Positions 17,291 to 26,854 are shown, counted from the stretch's first letter. The stretch: DNA of 64,000 nt from Clostridium lundense DSM 17049 (GCF_000619945.1 NZ_JHVC01000003.1:62001-126000), one strand, 5' to 3'. The notes: generated by a model from the letters alone, not told the origin. A program made the numbers and translations.

Positions 17291-18172
17291 ATGGATAATT
17301 TAGATATATCACAAAACAATCATGATTCAAACACATCTAACAAGAATTCTACTATTGTTAAAAATAGATGGGATGATATTTCTTATCCAAATAACAACTG
17401 TAATGTGTGTAATAATTGTAGGAGCTTTACCCAAATGGGTGAAACACCTGCTGCTGGAAGTTGGCCATTAACTTTTTTTAAAATAGAAAATAATAATTTT
17501 ACAGATTTAAATGGAAATATAGTAGCTTTTAATATCAAAACACCAGATGTATCTGATGATTTTTGTGGAAAAGAATTAGATACTGTAATTGAAATAGGCG
17601 AAAATTTAACAGAAAATGAAAAGAAAATTGCACACTATTGGGGATTTGGAATAGTGGAAAATCAAATTACTCCAATCCTGCAATGTCTTTTAAACACCTA
17701 TTCTGTACCAGTAGTTTTAGCAACTAGAATTTATAAAATACTTTTTGAAGCCTTAAATGATGCTTTCGTTATTTGTTGGCATTTCAAATATTTATACCAA
17801 ATTCCAAGACCTGTTCAATACGCACCATGTTTTACTCCTTATTTAAAAACTCCATCGCATCCTAGTTATCCGGCAGGACATTCTGTTAGTGCTGGTTGCA
17901 TGGAAGTTATATTATCTTATTTCTTTCCATGCGAAAGAGAAAAGCTTAATTTATTAGCAGAAGAATGCTCTATTTCTAGGGTTTATGCAGGTGTTCACTA
18001 TCCAATAGATGGAAGCGAGGGTTTAAAACTTGGTAGGAATGTAGCTTATAAAGTTTTAAGTCAAATTCAAAACGCCAAAGATATTTACGGTGCTGCTATA
18101 GATACTAAATATACTAACTATAAAAATGCACCTATATATCCTTTAGACTATACTCAAAAATGTATATGCTAA
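17291..18172 (+). CDS. PAP2 / vanadium-haloperoxidase-fold protein
   Basis: The 293-residue protein carries the three phosphatase-haloperoxidase motifs: KYLYQIPRP (K-x6-RP), PSYPAGHSVSAG (PSGH-like with catalytic His) and SRVYAGVHYPIDG (SRxxxxxHxxxD). Unlike membrane PAP2 lipid phosphatases it lacks evident membrane helices, so it fits the soluble bacterial vanadium-haloperoxidase/acid phosphatase branch. The N-terminus is Asn/Ser-rich with a Cys cluster (NCNVCNNC), and the protein ends CIC. No signal peptide is seen. AAGGAGG precedes the ATG. Substrate (phosphoester or halide/peroxide) cannot be told from sequence. It may act with the small proteins encoded divergently. Confidence 0.85.
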   Translation: MDNLDISQNNHDSNTSNKNSTIVKNRWDDISYPNNNCNVCNNCRSFTQMGETPAAGSWPLTFFKIENNNFTDLNGNIVAFNIKTPDVSDDFCGKELDTVIEIGENLTENEKKIAHYWGFGIVENQITPILQCLLNTYSVPVVLATRIYKILFEALNDAFVICWHFKYLYQIPRPVQYAPCFTPYLKTPSHPSYPAGHSVSAGCMEVILSYFFPCEREKLNLLAEECSISRVYAGVHYPIDGSEGLKLGRNVAYKVLSQIQNAKDIYGAAIDTKYTNYKNAPIYPLDYTQKCIC

Positions 18173-18279
18173 TTTTCAAAGTTATTCTTTATAATAAGAG
18201 ATTATAAAATAGCTCTATAGCCTATTTAATATATTGTGCCTTACCTTATAACAATGTAGATATTAACTCCTTAAAAACT

Positions 18280-18327
18280 AAGGGACAGCTAACAACTTTT
18301 ATCCAAAAACGTTGTTAGCTGTCCCTA
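18280..18327. repeat. REP/REPIN-like palindrome R1, likely bidirectional terminator
   Basis: A perfect 16-bp stem, AGGGACAGCTAACAAC with GTTGTTAGCTGTCCCT, stands between two convergent genes. It belongs to the dispersed family also seen at 24299, 34165, 36146, 42637 and 59661. Confidence 0.75.
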
Positions 18328-18332
18328 ATTTA

Positions 18333-19511
18333 TTATTTATATGCGTTATACATAATTTTCTCTGTTTCTTCCATTGATAACTTATAAGGGTCTACTGTAA
18401 ACAATCCCCCCATAGTCTTATGTGCATTTTGGGCTAAACTTGGTATTTCTTCTTTTTTGATTCCATAACTGGACATTGTTAAATTCTGTACTTCACATTC
18501 CTGTTGTAATTTAATTAAAGCTTTTACAAAAGCCATTGGACGATCTTCTTCATTAAGAGAATCAACATCAATTCCCATAGCCCTTGCCATTGCTATAAAC
18601 TTATCTGGTACTTTATTTGCAAAAAACGTATAATAAGCTTCTGATAACATAATTAATCCTGCACCATGTGGTAATTCAGGATGATTTGCACTAAGTGCAT
18701 GTTCCATAGAGTGTTCAGATGTACAACTTGATGTTGATTCAACTAAACCTGAAAGAGTATTGGCTAATGCTACATTTGTACGAGCTTCTATATTCATTCC
18801 GTCCTTTACACATATAGGTAAATATTTTGCTATAAGTTCAATACTTTTAAGAGCATAAGCATCACTAATAGGTGTTGCTATATTGGCAATAAAACCTTCT
18901 GTTGCATGAAAAAGTGCATCAAAGCCTTGATATGCAGTAAGTTCCTTTGGCACTGAAAACATAAGTTCGGGGTCCACTACAGATAGCACCGGAAATGTAT
19001 GTTCATTACCAAAACCTATTTTTTCATTAGTATCTTCTTTTGTTATAACGGTCCAAGGATCAGCTTCTGTACCTGTTCCAGCTGTAGTAGTTATTGCAAC
19101 AATAGGAAGTGCACCATTTTCCACAGGTTTTCCTTTTCCTGAGCCACCAGAAATATAGTCCCAATAATCCCCCTCATTTTTAGCCATTACAGCAATACTC
19201 TTTGCTGAATCAATGCTGCTTCCTCCACCTAATCCTATAACAAAATCACAATTTTCTTTTTTGGCAAGTTCTGCCCCTTCCATAACATGACTCTTAATTG
19301 GATTAGGCAATATTTTATCAAATAGAATATATTCAATTCCTTTACTTGTTAATATTTTTTCAAGACGACTTAAATAACCATATCTTTTTACAGACTTACC
19401 TGCTGTTGTAACAATTAATGCTTTCTTACCTGGAAGAGGTTCTTTTTGGAGCTCATTTAACTTTCCAGGTCCAAATAATATTTTTGTTGGTATATAATAA
19501 TTAAAATTCAT
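18333..19511 (-). CDS. Iron-containing alcohol dehydrogenase
   Basis: The 392-residue enzyme matches group III (Fe-dependent) alcohol dehydrogenases in length and motifs. The NAD(P) site shows GLGGGSSIDSAK (93-104) and TTAGTGTEA (142-150). Probable metal ligands are Asp198 and His202 (GFDALFHATEGF), His267 and His282 (LPHGAGL). It is close to the YugJ/butanol dehydrogenase group, so it probably reduces aldehydes in fermentation or detoxifies them. It stands alone, 147 bp from a divergent HxlR regulator that may control it. Confidence 0.92.
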   Translation of the reverse strand: MNFNYYIPTKILFGPGKLNELQKEPLPGKKALIVTTAGKSVKRYGYLSRLEKILTSKGIEYILFDKILPNPIKSHVMEGAELAKKENCDFVIGLGGGSSIDSAKSIAVMAKNEGDYWDYISGGSGKGKPVENGALPIVAITTTAGTGTEADPWTVITKEDTNEKIGFGNEHTFPVLSVVDPELMFSVPKELTAYQGFDALFHATEGFIANIATPISDAYALKSIELIAKYLPICVKDGMNIEARTNVALANTLSGLVESTSSCTSEHSMEHALSANHPELPHGAGLIMLSEAYYTFFANKVPDKFIAMARAMGIDVDSLNEEDRPMAFVKALIKLQQECEVQNLTMSSYGIKKEEIPSLAQNAHKTMGGLFTVDPYKLSMEETEKIMYNAYK

Positions 19512-19658
19512 AAAAATACCCCCTAATGTAATTATTTAATATTATCCAACTCATTATCTATAGTATAATAATATATATAAAACTGCACAAGAATGCACTT
19601 TATTGATAGAAAGTATCCTATAGGATACCTATAAACCATTTAAATTAGGAGTACAATT

Positions 19659-20054
19659 ATGAAAAATGATATTAAGTCAAAAGAAGCTATCTGTGAAATT
19701 GAAGTAGCCTTTAGGGTTATTGGTGGCAAGTGGAAGCCTTTGATTCTATGGTTTCTTGGAGAATTTCATACTCTAAGATTTAGTCAACTTCAACATTTAA
19801 TTCCAGACATAACTCACAAAATATTAACTAAACAATTAAGGGAACTTGAAGAAGATAATTTAATAGAAAGAAAAGTCTATGCTGAAATTCCACCAAAGGT
19901 TGAATACTCAATTACAGATAACGGTAAAGAAATTATTCCTATTCTTGATATGCTATGCAATTGGGCTTTTAAAAACAATCTTTTTGGCTATAATTTAAAA
20001 TATAATTTATGTGAGGAAAGCTTAAAAAACATTGTATTACCAGATGATAATTAA
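19659..20054 (+). CDS. HxlR-family transcriptional regulator
   Basis: The 131-residue winged-helix protein has the HxlR core: AFRVIGGKWKPLILWFLG, LRFSQLQHLIPDITHKILTKQLRELEEDNLIERKVY and the wing PPKVEYSITDNGKEI. An early Cys (EAICEIE) matches the redox or electrophile-sensing Cys of aldehyde-responsive family members such as HxlR/YodB. It is transcribed divergently from the alcohol dehydrogenase, so I infer that it responds to an aldehyde or quinone and controls that gene. Confidence 0.9.
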   Translation: MKNDIKSKEAICEIEVAFRVIGGKWKPLILWFLGEFHTLRFSQLQHLIPDITHKILTKQLRELEEDNLIERKVYAEIPPKVEYSITDNGKEIIPILDMLCNWAFKNNLFGYNLKYNLCEESLKNIVLPDDN

Positions 20055-20117
20055 CAATATTTTATTGAAAACTAAAAGGTAAATCTATTAACTTTTAATA
20101 GCAAAAACTAGTGAACA

Positions 20118-20160
20118 AATCCCCCTGTGTTCTATCCTTTAAGCACAGAGGGATTTTAAT
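20118..20160 (+). terminator. Terminator after the HxlR gene
   Basis: AAATCCCCCTGTG pairs with CACAGAGGGATTT around a loop, with one mismatch, followed by TTAATTT. It may work for both converging transcripts. Confidence 0.75.
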
Positions 20161-20244
20161 TTCTATAAAATATTTATTTAATTATCAATGGTAATCTTCA
20201 ATTTCTTATTAGCCTTGCAAAATTTAATCTTCTTTTCATCCATC

Positions 20245-21852
20245 CTATACATCTTTTAATTCCTTTAGCATATTTAAAATTTCCTTATACTCACTATCCA
20301 GCTTTTCTATATCATCAGTTTTAGAAGGCATAGAAAGTCTTCCTAATACTTCAGATAATCGATTCTGAAGAATCATTTTTTGCATTTTTAATTCACTTTT
20401 GTCTATATCCTTCTTCTTGTTTAAAGTTTGGAGAAAATCATCATAATTGCCATCATATATTGAAATTTTATGATTTTCCATAACCATAGTCTTATTCGCA
20501 ACTTTATTTATAAATCTTCTATCATGAGAAACAAATAAAATTGTTCCATTGTATTCAGAAAACATTTTTTCTAAAGCTTCAACAGAATAAATATCAAGAT
20601 AATTTGTAGGCTCATCTAATATTAATGTGTTTACATCACTTAAAATAATTTTTGCTAAAGATACTTTAACTTTCTCTCCACCACTTAAAACAGATACCTT
20701 TTTGTAAACATCATCTCTTTTAAAAAGCAGCCTTCCTAATATAATGCGTGCAAAGGTTTCATCATAAATACTATTATCTATAACGTTTTGGAGTATGGTT
20801 TTACTTTCGTCTAATATATTAAGTGTTTGGCTAAAATAGCCTATCTTTAATGCATTTGAAGTTACTATTCCCTCTTCACCATTTAAAATCATTTTTATCA
20901 AAGTTGTTTTTCCACAACCATTAGGTCCAACTAAGGCTACTTTACTACCGTTATATATCTGAAAAAATCCCTTTTCTAATATAAGTTTTTTATTAAAGGC
21001 TTTATTTATATTTTTACCCTCTATTAAAATTTTACTATAAACTCCTTCGGCAGCTTTAATGTCTAATTTAGTTTTTTCTAAATCCTTTGGTTTTTGTTTT
21101 ACTTCTAGTCTATTTAATCTTGATTCTAAAGCTTTAGCTGCATTATCCAGATTCATTTTCCCTTTCTGTCCCCCCATTTTATGGAGCCTAGCTTCAGAAT
21201 TTCCCATTCTTTTAGGTGTCCTTCTGATTGAATTGGATTTTCCCTTGGTTTTATCTATACATATTTCAAGTTTCTTTTTTTCTTTTATATATCTATCATA
21301 TTCACCTTGTAACGTTATTTTTTCTAACTGCTTTTGCTTAATATATTCACTATAATTTCCATTATATAATTTGACTTTTCCATTATCTAGTTCAAGTATT
21401 TTATTACAAACATTATCTAATAGCTCTCTATCATGGGACACAATCAAAATAGAACCTTTATAATTTTTCAGTTTCTTTTCCAGCATTTGGATTCCTGCTA
21501 TATCGAGATTTGATGTAGGTTCATCAGCCAAAAGTATACCGCTATTTTTATCAAATGCATTTTGGATTTTAAGCTTTGTTTTTTCCCCACCGCTCAAGGT
21601 ATTCTTTTCATTTTCCGAGATATTTTCAGGCTCATCTATTTGAGTTATATAAGAATAACTTTCATACATTTTTATCGAACCTTCATCGCAAAAACTTTTA
21701 TTGCAAATAATATTCAATAAAGTACTCTTGCCGGCACCATTTACACCTACTATACCTATTTTGTCTCCACTATAAACTAGTAAATTATCAATGTCCATAA
21801 TTAACCTATCACCATAATATTTTTTCACCTTATTTATTTCTAATAACAACAT
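20245..21852 (-). CDS. ABC-F ATPase (ribosome protection / antibiotic resistance type)
   Basis: From the ATG at 21852 the protein is 535 residues with two fused ATPase domains and no membrane segments. Walker A motifs are GVNGAGKST and GPNGCGKTT, signatures NTLSGGEKTKL and VLSGGEKVKVSLAK, Walker B ILLADEPTSNLD and LILDEPTNYLD. The domains are joined by a Lys/Arg-rich interdomain linker. This is the ABC-F layout; several members displace macrolides, lincosamides or pleuromutilins from the ribosome. An upstream in-frame ATG at 21909 would add 19 residues, but GGAGGGG sits properly before 21852. The leader structure supports inducible expression. Substrate class cannot be called. Confidence 0.88.
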   Translation of the reverse strand: MLLLEINKVKKYYGDRLIMDIDNLLVYSGDKIGIVGVNGAGKSTLLNIICNKSFCDEGSIKMYESYSYITQIDEPENISENEKNTLSGGEKTKLKIQNAFDKNSGILLADEPTSNLDIAGIQMLEKKLKNYKGSILIVSHDRELLDNVCNKILELDNGKVKLYNGNYSEYIKQKQLEKITLQGEYDRYIKEKKKLEICIDKTKGKSNSIRRTPKRMGNSEARLHKMGGQKGKMNLDNAAKALESRLNRLEVKQKPKDLEKTKLDIKAAEGVYSKILIEGKNINKAFNKKLILEKGFFQIYNGSKVALVGPNGCGKTTLIKMILNGEEGIVTSNALKIGYFSQTLNILDESKTILQNVIDNSIYDETFARIILGRLLFKRDDVYKKVSVLSGGEKVKVSLAKIILSDVNTLILDEPTNYLDIYSVEALEKMFSEYNGTILFVSHDRRFINKVANKTMVMENHKISIYDGNYDDFLQTLNKKKDIDKSELKMQKMILQNRLSEVLGRLSMPSKTDDIEKLDSEYKEILNMLKELKDV

Positions 21853-21859
21853 AAAAAAT

Positions 21860-21909
21860 CCCCTCCATTTTATCTGGAGAGGATAATGAGCTTGTGTAAC
21901 CATATTCAT
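21860..21909 (-). promoter_or_regulatory. SD-sequestering hairpin with upstream in-frame start codon
   Basis: On the minus strand CCTCTCCA pairs fully (one G-U) with TGGAGGGG around a 6-nt loop (21860-21882) and hides the ribosome site of the ABC-F gene. ATG codons at 21909 and 21903, in frame with that gene, let ribosomes translate through the hairpin. Stalling there could open it. Confidence 0.65.
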
Positions 21910-22520
21910 AAAATATAATTATAGCCATATTTATGTATAGAGCGCTCCTTAATTTCAAGTATAGTTTTCTTATACAAAAATACAGTATTTTATTATATAT
22001 ATGAACATAAACAGATTTCTAAGCTTCAGAAGAAGTTTTTACTCCCACTGAAGCTTATTAACAGAATTCTTAGGAGTTTTACTCCTTAGAAGTCGTTATC
22101 CTTTAGGGGAAATCGTTATCCAGGGACTATCTGCTCTAATACTTCCACTTTAAAAAGATGAAAGTATTAGAGCGGATAGTCATCGGATAAAAATAAGGGT
22201 ATACACTACCATTAATCCTCTCCAGAACTGTAAAAAAGCACAACAAAAAAACCTTAACAAATTGCATATTTCTTGGTTATTTTTGTGATGAAATTTGTTC
22301 TAAAAAGGATTACATTCTCATATCTCTAGTACCTTACCCTTTCATGTTTAATAATATGTAAATTATACTACTATATTTAACATTAATCAATTAAATGTAA
22401 TAATTTAACATCGTACTGTATATTTGGTATTATGTATTTATAGAGATTTTTATAAAGAAATATAAAAAAGAGGCAAACATATGAACATAAAGCATAGAAA
22501 TATTATAGAGGAGGTATTAT
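21910..22520 (-). other. Long structured region upstream of the ABC-F gene
   Basis: No gene is seen in these roughly 600 bp. Three hairpins stand in a row: AAGCTTCAG/CTGAAGCTT (22021-22056), TTCTTAGGAG/CTCCTTAGAA with one mismatch (22067-22091), and a 20-bp stem with one wobble at 22125-22181. They may form a 5' leader with attenuators for the ABC-F gene or be decayed repeats. The promoter of the plus-strand gene at 22521 should lie near 22380-22470. Confidence 0.5.
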
Positions 22521-22877
22521 ATGTTTAAAAATATTATGGATCATATAAAAACAATGGGTATAATGCTGATAATAAATATAATTATATGTTTCTTAATATG
22601 GATTACAAAAAGCAATAAATCCTTAGAAAGTTTAAGCAATATACTTTTTTACTCTTCAGGTATATTAGTAATTATTACAGCTTCTTCTGCAATGGGTAAT
22701 CTAAAGCATAGTATTACTGATAGATATTATTCATATATTGGTTCAACAAAAAAAGGCAAGGAAGATAGTATAAGACTTTATATGAAACTACAGGATAAAT
22801 CCATGAATTTTTCAATAGTATTAAGTTTAGTTGCAGCTATTACCATTGGTATAAGCTTATTAATATTAAAATTTTAA
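22521..22877 (+). CDS. Small membrane protein of unknown function
   Basis: The 118-residue product has about three hydrophobic helices (GIMLIINIIICFLIWI, LFYSSGILVIITASSAM, FSIVLSLVAAITIGISLLIL) separated by a hydrophilic stretch with basic and acidic residues (TDRYYSYIGSTKKGKED). GAGGAGGT precedes the ATG, supporting a real gene. It is not obviously part of an operon and ends at a bidirectional terminator. No family was recognised. Confidence 0.75.
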   Translation: MFKNIMDHIKTMGIMLIINIIICFLIWITKSNKSLESLSNILFYSSGILVIITASSAMGNLKHSITDRYYSYIGSTKKGKEDSIRLYMKLQDKSMNFSIVLSLVAAITIGISLLILKF

Positions 22878-22981
22878 GAGACGTATCTGGAGTAAGCATT
22901 CATATTAAGTAAACTCTATCTAAATCTAAGAATCACTTCAGTATCTCTATTTACTAATTTACAATAATAAGATTGCCACAA

Positions 22982-23025
22982 AAATACCCATGAACTTAAT
23001 TCTTTTAAGTGCATGGGTATTTATT
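22982..23025. terminator. Bidirectional terminator between 22521-22877 and rtcB
   Basis: AAATACCCATGAACTTAA pairs with TTAAGTGCATGGGTATTT (one mismatch) and has A/T runs on both sides, so it can end transcripts arriving from either strand. Confidence 0.85.
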
Positions 23026-23067
23026 GTTAACCACCTATTAACTTCCAATTATTATCTGCCTTTTCCT

Positions 23068-24162
23068 CTATTCAGCAGCCTTAAAGTTATATATTGGTGT
23101 TATCTTTTGGACTATCTCTACAGTATCCTTAATGTTATCCATTATTTCTTCCATTGGCTTATATGCAAGCGGACATTCGTCAAGAGTTTCTTTATTTACT
23201 GATGTTGTAAAAATCCCCTGCATGGTCTTTTTATATTGATTCAATGTAAATGAATTTTTAGCTTGGGATCTACTCATAATTCTACCAGCACCGTGAGGGG
23301 CTGAAAAATTCCAATCCTCATTTCCTTTTCCAATACAAATAATACTACCATCACGCATGTTTATAGGAATTAAAAGTTTTTCCCCTTCTCTTGCTGAAAC
23401 TGCACCTTTTCTTAAAATCATATTTTCTGTATCAATGTAATTATGAATAGTAGTAAACTCTTCACTAACCTTAAGCTTCATCCCCTTAATTATTTCATGG
23501 AGCATAGCTTTACGGTTCAGGTCAGCAAATCTTTGTACAATTCTCATATCATGAATATAATCTTTAAAAAGTTCACCAGATACATAAGCTAAATCTTTGT
23601 TATTACCATTAAATGATTTATGGGCTTCTTTTTGATAAAGACTTGCAACTTCATGTCCTAAATTACGACTACCTGAGTGAATAACAATATATATACTTCC
23701 ATCATTATCCTTATTAGCTTCTATAAAATGATTTCCTCCACCTAAAGTTCCAATACTTTTTCTAGCTCTAGAAATATTTATTTTTTCCTTACATTTAAGT
23801 TCATTTAAATCAATTTCATCAATAAATTTATGTTCCTTGTCTCTTATTTTAAAACCACATGGAATTTTTTCATAAATTAGTTTATCAAGCTTTTGAGGCT
23901 CAATACGCTTATTTTCAATTTTTATAACTTCCATTCCACATCCTATATCAACACCTACAAGATTAGGAACAACCTTATCATCAATTGTCATTGTGGTTCC
24001 TATAGTACACCCAACTCCACAATGTACATCTGGCATTATTCGTATTTTACTTCCTTTTGTAAATTCTTCATTACATAAAGTTTCAATCTGTTTAGTTGCA
24101 CCATCCTCAATATTATCTGTATAAACAATTGCCCTATTATACTTACCATTTATTTCAATCAT
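23068..24162 (-). CDS. rtcB: RtcB family RNA ligase
   Basis: The 364-residue protein has the full RtcB motif set: metal ligands in GVDIGCGM (Asp72, Cys75), GTLGGGNHFIE, HSGSRNLG, and the guanylylation region GKGNEDWNFSAPHGAGR containing the nucleophilic His. RtcB joins RNA 2',3'-cyclic phosphate (or 3'-phosphate) and 5'-OH ends with GTP and Mn. The length fits the short bacterial RtcB2-like group rather than the roughly 400-residue E. coli type. No archease or rtcA gene is nearby. It probably repairs RNA cut by toxins or stress nucleases. Confidence 0.92.
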   Translation of the reverse strand: MIEINGKYNRAIVYTDNIEDGATKQIETLCNEEFTKGSKIRIMPDVHCGVGCTIGTTMTIDDKVVPNLVGVDIGCGMEVIKIENKRIEPQKLDKLIYEKIPCGFKIRDKEHKFIDEIDLNELKCKEKINISRARKSIGTLGGGNHFIEANKDNDGSIYIVIHSGSRNLGHEVASLYQKEAHKSFNGNNKDLAYVSGELFKDYIHDMRIVQRFADLNRKAMLHEIIKGMKLKVSEEFTTIHNYIDTENMILRKGAVSAREGEKLLIPINMRDGSIICIGKGNEDWNFSAPHGAGRIMSRSQAKNSFTLNQYKKTMQGIFTTSVNKETLDECPLAYKPMEEIMDNIKDTVEIVQKITPIYNFKAAE

Positions 24163-24298
24163 ACTACACCCCTAATATATTATCTTTTTCTAGTCCACAT
24201 CAATTGTTATTTTAGTTTTTCATACTATTATCTCTATTATAAGTATAGAAAAGACAGTTATCAACTAGAACCAACTATAATTTCTATTCTAAAAACTT

Positions 24299-24362
24299 AG
24301 GAACAGTTATGAACTTTTCCATAGAAGTTTTGCTAAAAGCTTAAAAGTCATTAACTGTTCCT
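24299..24362. repeat. REP/REPIN-like palindrome R2
   Basis: AGGAACAGTTATGAACTTTT and AAAAGTCATTAACTGTTCCT are nearly complementary. An extra half-copy, GACAGTTATCAACT, lies at 24253-24266. It sits just past the MATE gene stop and may serve as its terminator. Confidence 0.7.
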
Positions 24363-24374
24363 ATAAATATAAAA

Positions 24375-25733
24375 TTATTCTGTAGTGCAATCTGATGATA
24401 AATTCAACTTTAAATTTTTGCTAAAGTATTTCTTACATGCCAGCCCTTCATAGATAATCATTAAAATCCATCCAACAGCAATAGCATAACATACACTTAA
24501 AATTCCTACATATGGTGCAAGCATATATGAAAGTACAACCCTTACAACGATTTGCATGAAAGTTGCATTAAGTGTTATACGAAGTTTGCCAACCCCTCTG
24601 AATAACCCTTGGAAAATGTTGCAGAATCCTGAAAGCACATAGAAAATAGACATTAATTTTAAGTAGGATATTCCTATTGATATAACCTCTGTTTCGGAAC
24701 CTGGCACAAACAACTTCATAATTCCTTCTGCACCTAAAAAAACAATAAATGAGGTAACTACACTATATGCAGTCATTATTATATTACTCTTCTTGAATCC
24801 TTCAATTATTCTATTCCACTTTCCCGCTCCCTTATTTTGAGCAGAATAAGTAGCAACGGAAGCAGCAAAAGCGTCTGCAGGAGATAGCATAAAAGCATCA
24901 ACTCTTGTAACAGAATTGTATGCAGCTATGGCATTAGTTCCAAATGGATTAACTACTCCTTGAACCAATAATCGTCCAATATACAAACAAGTTTGCTGTA
25001 ATGCAGTGGCCCAACTATATTGTATAGTTTGCCTTAATAAAGGCTTGTCTATAACTAATTCCTTTGGAGTTAACCTGATTAAAGGAATCTTATTATAAAC
25101 ATATAATATACAAAGTGCAGATGATACTCCCTGAGCAATTACTGTTGCAATAGCAGATCCAGCCACACCAAGTCCAAAAACTACAACAAAAACAACACAT
25201 AAAATAGCATTTAATATACAGGAAATAAGTAAAAAAATTAGAGGAGTTTTTGAGTCTCCTATAGCTCTAAGAACCGAGGAATAAAAGTTATATAAAAAGG
25301 AAAAGATTAGTCCCCCAAATATTATCTTTAAAAATATATCTGCATCATTTAAAATTTCCTCAGGAGTACCAGTTATTATAAGGAACCATCTAGATAGGAA
25401 CATACAAAGTATAGATACTACTATAGTAAAAACTGTTCCTGCAATTAGAGCTGTGGAAATTTCCTTTTTTAAATCTTCATATTTTGCCCCTCCAAAAAGC
25501 TGAGCCATAAGTACAGATGTGCCAATACAAATACCAAATATAAAGAAAATTGCAATTGACATGATAGGGTTAGCAACCCCTACTGATGCTAAAGCATTTT
25601 TCCCAATAAATCTTCCAACTATTATAGCATCTGTTGTATTATAAAGTTGCTGAAATATATTTCCAAATACCATTGGAATAGCAAAAGTTATTAATATTTT
25701 CGACGTATTTCCTTCGGTCATGTCGCCTTTCAT
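24375..25733 (-). CDS. MATE family multidrug efflux protein
   Basis: The 452-residue protein has about twelve membrane helices in two similar halves, the MATE layout. Its start is typical (PMVFGNIFQQLYNTTDAIIVGRFIG), with YSSVLRAIGDSKTPLIF after the sixth helix and FQGLFRGVGKLRITL at the matching place in the second half. It likely exports cationic drugs or metabolites using a Na+ or H+ gradient. GGAGG precedes the ATG. The divergent LysR gene 134 bp away is a plausible regulator. Confidence 0.92.
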   Translation of the reverse strand: MKGDMTEGNTSKILITFAIPMVFGNIFQQLYNTTDAIIVGRFIGKNALASVGVANPIMSIAIFFIFGICIGTSVLMAQLFGGAKYEDLKKEISTALIAGTVFTIVVSILCMFLSRWFLIITGTPEEILNDADIFLKIIFGGLIFSFLYNFYSSVLRAIGDSKTPLIFLLISCILNAILCVVFVVVFGLGVAGSAIATVIAQGVSSALCILYVYNKIPLIRLTPKELVIDKPLLRQTIQYSWATALQQTCLYIGRLLVQGVVNPFGTNAIAAYNSVTRVDAFMLSPADAFAASVATYSAQNKGAGKWNRIIEGFKKSNIIMTAYSVVTSFIVFLGAEGIMKLFVPGSETEVISIGISYLKLMSIFYVLSGFCNIFQGLFRGVGKLRITLNATFMQIVVRVVLSYMLAPYVGILSVCYAIAVGWILMIIYEGLACKKYFSKNLKLNLSSDCTTE

Positions 25734-25867
25734 AATTTAATCCTCCGTCCCTTTATTCGCCTTATTTATTTTAATTTATTGAATTATATCATAGATGATA
25801 ATATAATAAAAATACGAAATTATGATACATACTATATAAAATTTTATATAGTTTAGAAGGTGAAATT

Positions 25868-26734
25868 ATGGATATAAAAGGACTTACCTTTTTCACAACT
25901 ATTGTTGAGGAAGGAAATATTACAGCTGCTTCAAAAAAACTTCATATAGCACAACCTGCACTTAGCAATCATTTAAAGCTGCTAGAGGAAGAACTTGGCG
26001 CCAAGCTTATGCATCGTGGTTCAAGAAAAATGACTCTTACAGATGCAGGTAAAATACTCTATAGAAAAGCAAAACATATAACAGAACTTACTGAATCAGT
26101 TCATAAGGAAATTGCTGATTATAATAATGGCCTAGCAGGAACTCTTAAGATTGGTTTAACTCCGATATTTGATAGTACACTTTTAAATGGTAAGTTAATC
26201 AGTTTTAACAAAGAAAATCCCCATATAAAATATGAATTGTATGAAGGAAGCACCTTTGATATTCTTGAACTGTTGTTTAATGGAATAATAGAAGTAGGCA
26301 TAATTAGGACTCCTATTAGTACTCAAGGATTAGATGTTTTATATTGTGATATGGAACCTATGATTGCCTTGTACTCATTAAATTATGACCTTTCAAATGA
26401 TACTAATTCAATTGTCATAAAAGATTTGAGGGATAAACCTATAATAATAACTCGTAGACTTGAGAAAATTTTTACATCTGCTTGTTTAGATATAGGCTTT
26501 GAACCTGATATCTTTTGCCTAAATGATTATTTGCCAGTAAACCTTTTATGGGCTGAAGCAGGACTTGGTATAGCTATCGTTCCCTTATCTGCATTGAATC
26601 TTGTAAAAGATACAAATTTAAAATATAAAATAATCAATGAGCCTTCACTTTATACTCAAAACGCAATTATCACAGTAAAAGATAGATATCTATCTACCGT
26701 TTCTAAAAAGTTTCTAGACAATTTTAAATTATAG
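25868..26734 (+). CDS. LysR-family transcriptional regulator
   Basis: The 288-residue protein begins with the LysR winged helix (TFFTTIVEEGNITAASKKLHIAQPALSNHLKLLEEELGAKL, residues about 5-46) and continues into a periplasmic-binding-like effector domain (GTLKIGLTPIFDSTLL onward). An AAGGTG ribosome site precedes the ATG. It is divergent from the MATE exporter, the usual layout for a regulator and its target. The inducer is not predictable. Confidence 0.92.
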   Translation: MDIKGLTFFTTIVEEGNITAASKKLHIAQPALSNHLKLLEEELGAKLMHRGSRKMTLTDAGKILYRKAKHITELTESVHKEIADYNNGLAGTLKIGLTPIFDSTLLNGKLISFNKENPHIKYELYEGSTFDILELLFNGIIEVGIIRTPISTQGLDVLYCDMEPMIALYSLNYDLSNDTNSIVIKDLRDKPIIITRRLEKIFTSACLDIGFEPDIFCLNDYLPVNLLWAEAGLGIAIVPLSALNLVKDTNLKYKIINEPSLYTQNAIITVKDRYLSTVSKKFLDNFKL

Positions 26735-26781
26735 AGTACAAATCAATAATAAGTTTAATAAATAGTTCTTCTCTCCCCATA

Positions 26782-26822
26782 CAGGCCACGCCGTTATTCT
26801 TCACGGTGATGGCCTTTTATTA
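26782..26822 (+). terminator. Terminator of the LysR gene
   Basis: AGGCCACGCCG pairs with CGGTGATGGCCT with a bulge, followed by TTTTATTATA. It separates the LysR unit from the vanG operon. Confidence 0.85.
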
Positions 26823-26854
26823 TAGATAAATTTTAGCGTTAATAAAATTCTAAT

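Noticed and set aside
24253..24266. Separate full palindrome upstream of R2
   Set aside because: Only one arm (GACAGTTATCAACT) is present, so it is listed as a half-copy and not as an independent element.
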